Below are positions 22,740-28,479 of a DNA stretch of 37,740 bases, one piece after another. This DNA is from Candidatus Babeliales bacterium (GTDB lineage: Bacteria > Babelota > Babeliae > Babelales > Chromulinivoraceae). The notes beneath the pieces are model-generated. The model worked only from the letters and a program-made list of their open reading frames with translations, ran no database searches and was not told the origin of the DNA. The stretch's first letter is position 1. Every line of letters starts with the position of its first letter. A program made the translations under genes and the position numbers. The stretch covers positions 1-37,740 of the forward strand of contig JBAZWT010000011.1 in NCBI GenBank assembly GCA_041660205.1, given 5' to 3'.

Positions 22740-23348
22740 CTAGTACCAGTGAGGGCTTCTGGAATTCCAGGCAGCCAGTGCTCCATCCCAAGATCCATAT
22801 CGGCCCTTGACATAGCTATCCATCCACCTGAGCTGACAAACTGGCTCGACTCCACAATGAGCTATCTTGCTGCATGGGAGGGCTTGAGGGATGCCACACG
22901 CTCCCGAGTCTGGATTCACTGCATTCGGACTACAACCGCTCTCATTGATTATGAGCTTGTGTGTGGAGTACATATCGGGTATGCCTGCTGCTGCCATCCA
23001 ATCAGCACAAGATCCGCTGGCTCTGACAGGCTCTTCGGCAAATGCCTTCGGGCTGGATGCTAGTGCAGCCAGTCTCGCCTTCTCTGCCTTCATTGCCTGC
23101 AGATTCTTGATCTCATTCCGAAGCTGGTCCTCCAGCTTCTTCTGATCCTCGAGCTGCTTCTCTGTCTGTGTGTTGCTCTTCTGCAGCTCCTCAGTCTTCT
23201 GATGAAGCTGCTGTCGCTCAGACTCCAGATGCTTGATCTGAGCCTGTGTGTGTTGCACTTGTCTATAGTTATCGACTGCAGCGATGCAGCCAAAGCTGAT
23301 GATGAGAGCTGATGTCGCTACGATCAGCAATTTGAATTTTCTACGCAA
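22740..23348 (-). CDS. Membrane-anchored lytic transglycosylase-like protein
   Basis: The only minus-strand gene: 202 residues. Residues 6-25 (KLLIVATSALIISFGCIAAV) are a signal anchor or signal peptide. Residues 30-95 are a strong coiled coil (QHTQAQIKHLESERQQLHQKTEELQK). The last 85 residues match lysozyme-like transglycosylase domains of actinobacterial type: IINESGCSPNAVNPDSGACGIPQALP with the catalytic glutamate in N-E-S-G, and ending YVKGRYGSWDGALAAWNSRSPHWY. Four cysteines in the domain could form disulfides outside the cell. The start is TTG because an in-frame stop lies just upstream. It may remodel the wall for lysis or DNA entry, or derive from a host gene. Confidence 0.8.
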   Translation of the reverse strand: MRRKFKLLIVATSALIISFGCIAAVDNYRQVQHTQAQIKHLESERQQLHQKTEELQKSNTQTEKQLEDQKKLEDQLRNEIKNLQAMKAEKARLAALASSPKAFAEEPVRASGSCADWMAAAGIPDMYSTHKLIINESGCSPNAVNPDSGACGIPQALPCSKIAHCGVEPVCQLRWMDSYVKGRYGSWDGALAAWNSRSPHWY

Positions 23349-23380
23349 TTTTATCTACCACCGATTAAATGCCACTGTCT

Positions 23381-23411
23381 ATTTTATCATGGCTATGGTT
23401 GCCAGAGTCAA
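23381..23411 (-). promoter_or_regulatory. Minus-strand promoter for the transglycosylase gene
   Basis: On the minus strand TTGACT (23411-23406) and TAAAAT (23386-23381) are 19 bp apart, 33 nt upstream of the TTG start. Spacing is longer than ideal, so it may be weak or need an activator. Confidence 0.45.
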
Positions 23412-23446
23412 GTCCATCTCGGCCTGCTCAGAGGTAGCGATATCAC

Positions 23447-23503
23447 TTGTCCACACAATCCACAGGTATTGTACACAGGCAAAAGATAAGCGACTTGCAC
23501 ACG
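23447..23503 (+). other. Cluster of DnaA-like boxes, candidate replication origin
   Basis: Three 9-mers in the same direction, each one or two bases from the DnaA box TTATCCACA: TTGTCCACA (23447-23455), CAATCCACA (23456-23464, directly abutting) and TTGTACACA (23469-23477). A weaker TTGCACACG lies at 23495-23503. They lie in the non-coding gap between divergent genes. Box density, location and lack of a phage initiator gene fit an origin that recruits host DnaA, or an initiator-binding iteron set. Confidence 0.5.
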
Positions 23504-23536
23504 AAGCAAATGAGGGTGTATTATGGAATGACCGAT

Positions 23537-23566
23537 CATTCAAAAACACACAGAGAATTTTGAATG
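23537..23566. repeat. Inverted repeat CATTCAAAA/TTTTGAATG
   Basis: CATTCAAAA (23537-23545) and TTTTGAATG (23558-23566) are perfect inverted copies with a 12-bp spacer. It could be an operator or a hairpin in the leader of the next gene. The surrounding 23349-23707 gap (359 nt) holds no convincing gene. Confidence 0.6.
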
Positions 23567-23613
23567 TGAGGAGGATTCAATCGGAGGGCTCGAGACTTCC
23601 GCAAATAATAAAA

Positions 23614-23697
23614 CCCCTGTCGGACAACAGAGGCTCTATTCGTTTTGCAAATGCAAGGTGGATTCAACCTCCAGTATACAGGGGAATCTATGGAGGT
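23614..23697 (+). promoter_or_regulatory. Structured leader with hidden ribosome-binding site
   Basis: ACCTCC (23667-23672) is the exact complement of the ribosome-binding site GGAGGT (23692-23697) of the next gene, with a 19-nt loop. Inside that loop ACAGGGG (23678-23684) is the exact complement of CCCCTGT (23614-23620) upstream. The two pairings would form a pseudoknot or compete, suggesting translational control. TTGCA-AA-TGCAA at 23645-23656 is a further small inverted repeat. Confidence 0.5.
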
Positions 23698-23707
23698 GTC
23701 AAATTTT

Positions 23708-24001
23708 ATGGGTACTACATCTAGTGTCGGCTCTCTCATGAGCGACCGCATCAAGACTATAGCTATAGAGAATAATTCACAGAGAACTTCTATAGCTATA
23801 GTCAAAGATAAACCGAATGCAAAAGAGGCTGATGCAATTATTGCTGACTGTCAGGACCTGATCGATGATCAGAAATTCAAGCCATTCTTCTACAAGAAAT
23901 TGTATGAGCTCGGCAAGGGTCGATTCCTGGAGCAGGCATACAAAGCTCGGAAGTATCACAGAGGATCGCCTGGCCGATTCTTCGTGCATCTGCTCAAGTA
24001 A
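23708..24001 (+). CDS. Small early protein of unknown function
   Basis: A 97-residue protein starting at the ATG after TGGAGGTG; longer starts lie in the structured leader. The C-terminal 60 residues (ADAIIADCQDLIDDQKFKPFFYKKLYELGKGRFLEQAYKARKYHRGSPGRFFVHLLK) form a basic helical domain that could bind nucleic acid. The N-terminal codons contain two copies of a 12-bp palindrome. A perfect hairpin follows the stop. No family is recognised; placement beside the presumed origin makes a replication or regulatory role plausible. Confidence 0.6.
   Translation: MGTTSSVGSLMSDRIKTIAIENNSQRTSIAIVKDKPNAKEADAIIADCQDLIDDQKFKPFFYKKLYELGKGRFLEQAYKARKYHRGSPGRFFVHLLK
23755..23803. repeat. Twin palindromes CTATAGCTATAG
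   Basis: GACTATAGCTATAGA (23755-23769) and TCTATAGCTATAGTC (23789-23803) are perfect inverted copies. Each contains the 12-bp palindrome CTATAGCTATAG (23757-23768 and 23790-23801), with starts 33 bp apart, about three DNA turns. They lie inside the coding region just after the start of the gene, and encode Ile-Ala-Ile in both places. Confidence 0.7.
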
Positions 24002-24007
24002 CAAAGC

Positions 24008-24039
24008 GAGACCCCTGGAGGTGCAACTACAGGGGTCTC
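24008..24039 (+). terminator. Hairpin with 10-bp stem and RBS-like loop
   Basis: GAGACCCCTG (24008-24017) pairs perfectly with CAGGGGTCTC (24030-24039). The 12-nt loop is GAGGTGCAACTA, which contains the genome's usual ribosome-binding sequence although no gene starts there. No U-tract follows. It separates the preceding gene from the recT promoter. Confidence 0.65.
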
Positions 24040-24083
24040 TACATCTATTATATGTGGGATATCCACAACTCATAAAAAAGGTA

Positions 24084-24113
24084 TTGACTGGCTAACGAAG
24101 CACAATGTATAAT
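24084..24113 (+). promoter_or_regulatory. Sigma70-type early promoter for the recombination operon
   Basis: TTGACT (24084-24089), an 18-bp spacer, then TATAAT (24108-24113). A 16-base leader module TACGAAGGAGGTGCAA (24121-24136), identical to the one before groES, follows. TGTGGGATATCCACA at 24053-24067, an inverted repeat containing DnaA-box-like TATCCACA, lies just upstream. Confidence 0.78.
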
Positions 24114-24141
24114 GCTAATGTACGAAGGAGGTGCAAACTCT

Positions 24142-25287
24142 ATGGGAGATAATAAACCAAAGAGCTCGGCTGGAGAGTCGCAGCTCGCAATCAGGAAGCA
24201 ACTGAGCTACTCGGAGATCGAGCAGATCAGCAAAGCATTCGTGGCATCTGGCATGTTCGGTCAGGACATGGACAAGATCTCAAAGGGCATAACAAAAATA
24301 ATGGCTGGCCAGGAGCTCGGCCTTGCTCCATTCGCTTCAATGCGAGCGGTCCATGTGATCGAGGGCAATGCCACACTGTCAGCAAATACGATGGCTGGCA
24401 TGGTCAAGAGCTCTGGCCGATACGATTATGAAGTCAAGAAGAAGGATCTCTCAGGCTGTGAGATCGACTTCTTCGAGCTCCGCAATGGCAAGCGAGTGAA
24501 GGTCGGTACTGAGACCTTCGATATCGATGAAGCAAAGATGGCTGGCATGTTCGATCCCGAATGTCCGAATGCTCCGATCGAGCACAATCTTCGGACCATC
24601 ACCATGTACAAAAAGGGTGGCGGATCGTGGCAGAAGGAGAATCAGTGCAACTGCAAAAACAACTGGAAGCAGTATCCGAAGGCCATGCTCTTCGCTCGCT
24701 GTGTCAGCAATGGTGTCCGATCGTATTGTCCTGATGTATTCAGTGGCATGCTGGTCTACACACCAGACGAACTCAATGCACAAATAAATGCTTCAGGCGA
24801 AGTGATCGACATGGACACTGAAGGCAATATCACTAATGCTCCAGCAAAGCCTGCAGCAACATCAAAGAAGGAGACTGAAGCAGTGGATGCAGATATCGAT
24901 CAGACTCCACCTGCAGACTCTGAGCCTGTGGTGGACATAAACAATGAAGGCACTGAGGATCATCCAGATATCACCGATCCGAATGAGCCATCTCAGGAAG
25001 AGATCGAGGCTGCCAATCCTGAGCCTGAAGAAGAAGTCGAGCCTCTCGCTACAGTAGATGATGAATTCAAAGACACCGCATGGACCATGTATGAGCAGCT
25101 TCCATTGAAGGCTTCATACCGAATGCGATGGCTGAAGGAAGTCACTGGAGTGATCACTCGCAATTCAATCAAGACCGATGAGAAGTGGCGAGCTCTAATG
25201 GATCGAGCAACTGCAGTCACGATCGGAGAAGAAGAGATCGATGCCGAGCATCGGACTGATGCTGGCGAGCAGGAGAAGATGGTATGA
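24142..25287 (+). CDS. recT: RecT-family single-strand annealing protein
   Basis: A 381-residue protein. Residues about 15-220 match the RecT family: LSYSEIEQISKAFVASGMFGQ, then KIMAGQELGLAPFASMRAVHVIEGNATLSANTMAGMVKSSGRYDYEV, and later YPKAMLFARCVSNGVRSYCPDVFSGMLVYTPDEL. These proteins anneal complementary single strands for recombination-based replication and repair. A Cys-containing insertion (QCNCKNNW) precedes the last block. The C-terminal 150 residues are an acidic linker and a small charged domain. I chose ATG 24142, 8 nt after AAGGAGGTG. The DnaQ-like exonuclease of the same operon may be its nuclease partner. Confidence 0.88.
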   Translation: MGDNKPKSSAGESQLAIRKQLSYSEIEQISKAFVASGMFGQDMDKISKGITKIMAGQELGLAPFASMRAVHVIEGNATLSANTMAGMVKSSGRYDYEVKKKDLSGCEIDFFELRNGKRVKVGTETFDIDEAKMAGMFDPECPNAPIEHNLRTITMYKKGGGSWQKENQCNCKNNWKQYPKAMLFARCVSNGVRSYCPDVFSGMLVYTPDELNAQINASGEVIDMDTEGNITNAPAKPAATSKKETEAVDADIDQTPPADSEPVVDINNEGTEDHPDITDPNEPSQEEIEAANPEPEEEVEPLATVDDEFKDTAWTMYEQLPLKASYRMRWLKEVTGVITRNSIKTDEKWRALMDRATAVTIGEEEIDAEHRTDAGEQEKMV

Positions 25288-25583
25288 GTCCTGTGATTGT
25301 CAAAGATCTTGATGGCTCGAAGTGTCCTGAATGTGGCAAGCAATGCTCTACCCTAGCTGGCCTGAGCAAGCACATGAATTCGGTCCACACTGCCACCAAG
25401 ATAGTCGATAAGAAGTCACTGGAGCAGATCCTCAAGGAGAAGTATCCAGAGCTCAAGTGCTCGGTGGATGGCAAGACTGTCTACTATGATGCCTATGCTG
25501 AAGAAGGTCTGATCACCGAGCTCCAGGCATTCCTGAATCTGATCAATGTCGAAGGTATAAAACTAGTCAGGAGGGTCTTCTAA
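25284..25583 (+). CDS. C2H2 zinc-finger protein
   Basis: A 99-residue protein starting in an ATGA overlap with recT. Residues 14-35 form a classical C2H2 finger: CPECGKQCSTLAGLSKHMNSVH (C-x2-C, H-x4-H, with the hydrophobic Leu in place). The rest is an alpha/beta segment (LEQILKEKYPELKCSVDGKTVYY...). C2H2 fingers are uncommon in phages outside Ros/MucR types; this one is N-terminal and isolated. It may bind DNA or RNA; function is unknown. Confidence 0.65.
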   Translation: MSPVIVKDLDGSKCPECGKQCSTLAGLSKHMNSVHTATKIVDKKSLEQILKEKYPELKCSVDGKTVYYDAYAEEGLITELQAFLNLINVEGIKLVRRVF

Positions 25584-25876
25584 TGGCTCGCAATAAAGTA
25601 TTCAATCGAAGATACACTATCGAGATCAAGGGCGTGACCACGAATCACTTCATGGAGCGATTCATAGATGCCTGGCTCGGCCGAGCGATACTGGCCCTGG
25701 CGAATAAGTTTGCTCAGGTAGAGATCGTGCTGATGACTGCAGAGGAAATTGAGACTGCCTCGAAGGTCCGAGAGATATTCAAGTGTCCGAAGTGTGGAGC
25801 TTCAAAGTATACAGAAGGAGCTGACTGCCTCTTCTGTGCAGCGGAGGGAGATCAGGATGCCGACACTAACATATGA
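25583..25876 (+). CDS. Zinc-ribbon protein of unknown function
   Basis: A 97-residue protein with a GGAGGG site upstream and a TAATG overlap with the previous gene. The N-terminal 60 residues are an alpha/beta domain (RRYTIEIKGVTTNHFMERFIDAWLGRAILALANKFAQVEIVLMT). The C-terminal 30 carry a zinc ribbon with CPKC and CLFC. It is the second of three consecutive metal-binding genes after recT. No function can be assigned. Confidence 0.6.
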   Translation: MARNKVFNRRYTIEIKGVTTNHFMERFIDAWLGRAILALANKFAQVEIVLMTAEEIETASKVREIFKCPKCGASKYTEGADCLFCAAEGDQDADTNI

Positions 25877-26093
25877 GCTTGAGACACGCTGCCTGAATTG
25901 CAAGCTGATCCAGGTCACATCGGTCCGCAAGAATTGCCGATTCGTATCTGCTAATGAAGCACATGTCGGCTCAGGCTACTACAAGAATAATGATCCGACC
26001 AAGAAGGTCAAGAAGGTGTGTGAGCACTGTGGCTGTGATGCTCTGAAGTATCAAGGCATAGTCACGAAGGAGGAGCTGTCTGATGAAGGCTAA
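25857..26093 (+). CDS. Zinc-ribbon protein of unknown function
   Basis: A 78-residue protein. I chose ATG 25857, preceded by GGAGGGAG, over the longer frame that starts inside the previous gene. It has CLNC near residue 12, a lone Cys at about 27, and CEHCGC near 54, giving a four-ligand ribbon. Between the knuckles is a short polar segment (ANEAHVGSGYYKNNDPTKK). It overlaps both neighbours by 11-20 nt. Third of the metal-binding set; function unknown. Confidence 0.6.
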   Translation: MPTLTYELETRCLNCKLIQVTSVRKNCRFVSANEAHVGSGYYKNNDPTKKVKKVCEHCGCDALKYQGIVTKEELSDEG

Positions 26094-26334
26094 AGCAAAA
26101 GACCCGAAGAAGGTGGCTGCAGGTCGCAAGGGTGGCCAGCTCAGTCCGACAAACTTCAAGCGGAATCGTGAAGGTGCAAAAGCTGCAGGTCAGCGATCAG
26201 CCTGGATGAAGCATAGTGGCAAACTCGAGGATTATCCTCCGCTGCTCATTCGGCCCGATGGTGGACTGACTCCACTCAATGATCCTGATGTGCCTGCTCG
26301 CAAACTACCACCGCTCAGGAAGAGGCAGTCATGA
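26083..26334 (+). CDS. Small basic protein with KGG-like motif
   Basis: An 83-residue, strongly basic protein starting MKAKAKDPKKVAAGRKGGQLSPTNF, where AAGRKGG resembles the KGG repeat of small stress proteins, followed by a Pro-rich tail. It is likely a nucleic-acid-binding or disordered protein. It overlaps the previous gene by 11 nt and the next by 4. No firm family. Confidence 0.5.
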   Translation: MKAKAKDPKKVAAGRKGGQLSPTNFKRNREGAKAAGQRSAWMKHSGKLEDYPPLLIRPDGGLTPLNDPDVPARKLPPLRKRQS

Positions 26335-26624
26335 GTGATGTCAAACAGCTCAGCAGGAATACTGTCTGCAACCTCTTCAAGATCCGAGCTCCGATATGGA
26401 ATGGTGGCAAGAAGATGGTGGGCCTCGATGCCAAGCGGATCACATACCACAATGAGATTGTATTCACCTATGTCCGCAAATCCGATGGTGAGCAGTCGAT
26501 ACCAGACCACTATTATTTTGATGGCAATCTTCTCAGAGAGCTCGACTTCGAGAAGCAGATGATCAAAGGCACAATGCTAGTGATCATTCCATTCGAGCAC
26601 TTACAACTACTGGAGAGAATTTGA
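26331..26624 (+). CDS. Protein of unknown function
   Basis: A 97-residue protein starting in an ATGA overlap. Predicted strands (RITYHNEIVFTYVRK, DHYYFDGNLL, GTMLVIIPFEHLQLL) suggest a small beta domain. No motif or family is recognised. It lies within the recombination operon. Confidence 0.5.
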   Translation: MSDVKQLSRNTVCNLFKIRAPIWNGGKKMVGLDAKRITYHNEIVFTYVRKSDGEQSIPDHYYFDGNLLRELDFEKQMIKGTMLVIIPFEHLQLLERI

Positions 26625-26678
26625 TGCAGCCTGCAGGTCGAACAGGCGGAGGGTATAAAAAAATGGAGGTGCAAACAC

Positions 26679-26885
26679 ATGGCAAAATTGACTGAGATCA
26701 CAATCCCTGTATTCCGCATTCAGCGGAAGGAACATGACTGGGGATACACAGAATTTTTTGTGCAGCAGCGACAAGGCAATGGCCGATGGAAGACTGTCAG
26801 CAGCGAATACGCTGGCATTCATTCAGCCAAAGCCAAGCTCGGAGACCTAGTGCTCGAGCTCATCGCTGAAGCAGAAGAAGAATAG
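26679..26885 (+). CDS. Small protein of unknown function
   Basis: A 68-residue protein with the strong site TGGAGGTGCAA upstream. It contains two strands (TEITIPVFRIQRKE, YTEFFVQQRQGNG) followed by an acidic helix (AKLGDLVLELIAEAEEE). It is followed by hairpins, so it may end a transcript. No family is recognised. Confidence 0.5.
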   Translation: MAKLTEITIPVFRIQRKEHDWGYTEFFVQQRQGNGRWKTVSSEYAGIHSAKAKLGDLVLELIAEAEEE

Positions 26886-26939
26886 AGAGCAAGCTCTCAC
26901 ACGAGTTACAATGTGGGTGTGGCCTTCGGGCCACTACCC
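26885..26939 (+). terminator. UUCG-capped hairpin before the exonuclease gene
   Basis: GGGTGTGGCC (26915-26924) pairs with GGCCAC-T-ACCC (26929-26939, one bulged T) across a TTCG tetraloop, one of the most stable RNA caps. Just upstream, GAGAGC-AA-GCTCTC (26885-26898) is a second inverted repeat. No U-tract follows. It could terminate upstream transcripts, or protect the 5' end of a message started from TACAAT at 26907-26912. Confidence 0.55.
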
Positions 26940-26972
26940 TCCAAGATCACAAAACATATACGAGGGAATCAT

Positions 26973-27608
26973 ATGATACTATTTTTTGACACTGAGACTA
27001 CTGGAATCCGCAAGGGTGGATTCATTCCACGAGTGGTCCAGATCGGTGCTCTACTGACTGACAATGAAGGCAACACGATCAGCGAGCTCAATATCTTGCT
27101 GCATCCTGAAGGCTTCGAGACAGTGCCTATTGAGGCAGCAAATGTGCATGGCTTCTCGATCGAGAAGATCAGGTCCGCTGGCGTAGATCGCCTGTATGGT
27201 CTGTCGGTATTCTTCGACCTGGCCAAGAATGCTGATGTCCTGGTGGCTCACAATGCTGAGTATGATATGGACCTCCTGCAGATCGAGACCGACTACTACA
27301 AGCAGAGGGCTCTTGAGTCCGAGCAGAGTCGAGTCTCTGAGTGGCAGGATGTGATCCAAAAAGCACAGGTATTCTGCACGATGCTGAATAGTCGAGACCT
27401 GCTGAAGCTGCCATTGAGTGCTGCTCAGGCGAGCTTCTTCAAAGACAAAGGGATCACTCAGCAATACAAAAATCCACGCCTGCAGGAAGCTCACATTCAC
27501 TTCATGGGATATGACTTCGAGGGTGCTCATGATGCGATGGCAGATGTCCGAGCTTGCAAGGATGTCTACTTCAAACTACACTCAATAAAAGAAGAGGTGG
27601 CTGCATAA
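26973..27608 (+). CDS. DnaQ-like 3'-5' exonuclease (DEDDh)
   Basis: A 211-residue protein with all exonuclease motifs: ExoI FFDTETTG (Asp 6, Glu 8), ExoII VAHNAEYDMDLL, and ExoIII HDAMADVRACKDVYF with the DEDDh histidine. It removes nucleotides from DNA or RNA 3' ends. I chose ATG 26973 after CGAGGG; an upstream GTG frame would run through the hairpin. In this operon it may supply single strands to the RecT-like protein, or proofread for the host polymerase. Which one is inference. Confidence 0.85.
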   Translation: MILFFDTETTGIRKGGFIPRVVQIGALLTDNEGNTISELNILLHPEGFETVPIEAANVHGFSIEKIRSAGVDRLYGLSVFFDLAKNADVLVAHNAEYDMDLLQIETDYYKQRALESEQSRVSEWQDVIQKAQVFCTMLNSRDLLKLPLSAAQASFFKDKGITQQYKNPRLQEAHIHFMGYDFEGAHDAMADVRACKDVYFKLHSIKEEVAA

Positions 27609-27636
27609 GCAGTCCACCAGGAGGGTGCAAAATAAA

Positions 27637-27828
27637 ATGAAAACAATACTCAAATGCCTGGCCTGGATAGTGATACTTCTCGCAATATCACTGGCTATAG
27701 TCTATGGCTGCTGGCTGATACTGATCTTCATGCTATTCGGAGAGACTCTGCAGATGAGTCTGACAATAGCTGGTGAGATCTTCCTGATCGCTGCATGGTG
27801 GTGGATCGTGGGCCTGGCTGAATGCTGA
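27637..27828 (+). CDS. Small two-helix membrane protein
   Basis: A 63-residue protein with two hydrophobic helices (CLAWIVILLAISLAIVYGCWLILIFMLF and LTIAGEIFLIAAWWWIVGLA). I chose ATG 27637, after GGAGGGTGCAAA; the GTG in the ribosome-binding site itself was rejected. Small membrane proteins in early phage operons often block superinfection or act as accessory holins, but nothing here settles it. Confidence 0.55.
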   Translation: MKTILKCLAWIVILLAISLAIVYGCWLILIFMLFGETLQMSLTIAGEIFLIAAWWWIVGLAEC

Positions 27829-28214
27829 GCTATACAGTCACAGGCAATCCGATTGTGAAGAAGAATACTCAGAAGGTGGTGTGGCGGAATGGTAGATCCA
27901 TCGTGGTCTACTCGCCACAGTATCGAGGCTGGCTCAATAATGCGATGGATGAGCTTGCCCTGCAGAAGAGACCTGCTGAGCCGATAGATTATCCAGTGCT
28001 CCTTGTGTGCAAATTTTTTATGCAGACACTGAGGGTGGTAGATCTATCTGCTCTATACGAGGGAATCCAGGACACGCTGGTGAAGATGGAGATACTGAAG
28101 GATGACAACTTCAATATCATCATCGGCCATGACGGATCAAGGGTGCTACTCGATAGGGAGAATCCCCGAACAGAGGTGGCAATAGTACCTGCAGACCACT
28201 CCCCTGCTGGCTAA
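27822..28214 (+). CDS. rusA: RusA-like Holliday junction resolvase
   Basis: A 130-residue protein matching the RusA family in length and layout: SYTVTGNPIVKKNTQKV at the N-terminus, a central VVDLSALYEGIQDTLVKMEILKDDNF block, and IIIGHDGSRVLLDRENPRTEVAIV at the end. RusA resolves four-way junctions. The family's D-x-D-N metal-binding pair is read here as D-L-S-A, so the second aspartate appears replaced, while the later Asp-Asp is kept. It may be weakly active, or the alignment may shift. It closes the recombination operon. Confidence 0.72.
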   Translation: MLSYTVTGNPIVKKNTQKVVWRNGRSIVVYSPQYRGWLNNAMDELALQKRPAEPIDYPVLLVCKFFMQTLRVVDLSALYEGIQDTLVKMEILKDDNFNIIIGHDGSRVLLDRENPRTEVAIVPADHSPAG

Positions 28215-28309
28215 AATTGACAAAACAGGGCATATATTATTTACAACACTTAACAGGGGTGGAGACCACTCCCCTGCCCTATCGCTCAATTTTTTTGACA
28301 GGCTGTCAA
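28193..28309 (+). promoter_or_regulatory. Terminator and operator-like repeats after the recombination operon
   Basis: The 15-mer AGACCACTCCCCTGC occurs at 28193-28207 and 28263-28277. The second copy pairs with CAGGGGTGG upstream (28254-28262) to form a hairpin; a run of seven T follows at 28290-28296, so this is a likely terminator. Overlapping the T-run is a perfect palindrome TTGACAG-G-CTGTCAA (28295-28309), which also contains a -35-like TTGACA on each strand and looks like an operator. The gap 28215-28479 (265 nt) holds no gene. Confidence 0.6.
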
Positions 28310-28421
28310 GGTGTTAATGTTTTTTCATGGCGATCAGTAGGGGAGAAGGGGAGGGGTGCTATATAGGAATGCTTATAGTATGCTAATTACTACACAATAA
28401 CTAATTCAATAATGTTTGTTG

Positions 28422-28451
28422 TTGCAATCACAAAAGTGCTTGTGCTACAAT
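28422..28451 (+). promoter_or_regulatory. Sigma70-type promoter for the chaperonin and sugar operon
   Basis: TTGCAA (28422-28427), an 18-bp spacer, TACAAT (28446-28451), then the 16-base leader module TACGAAGGAGGTGCAA (28461-28476) shared exactly with the recT leader. The shared module suggests common regulation at the RNA level. Confidence 0.68.
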
Positions 28452-28479
28452 CGAAATTGATACGAAGGAGGTGCAATCG

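Noticed and set aside
23284..23724. Plus-strand frame of 146 codons across the control region
   Set aside because: It starts inside the transglycosylase gene, runs through promoter, DnaA-like boxes, inverted repeats and the structured leader, and has no ribosome-binding site. The translation has no domain-like pattern.
25749..25856. Longer N-terminus for the third zinc-ribbon protein
   Set aside because: The extra 36 codons overlap the previous gene in another frame; ATG 25857 has a good ribosome-binding site.
28193..28277. Possible CRISPR-like direct repeats
   Set aside because: Only two copies of a 15-mer, explained by terminator and operator structure. No repeat-spacer array is present anywhere in the window.
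28471..28479. GTG start for the GroES-like gene, giving 91 residues
   Set aside because: This GTG is part of the ribosome-binding site AAGGAGGTG; the ATG at 28480 has correct spacing. The same reasoning moved the start of the small membrane protein from 27625 to 27637.
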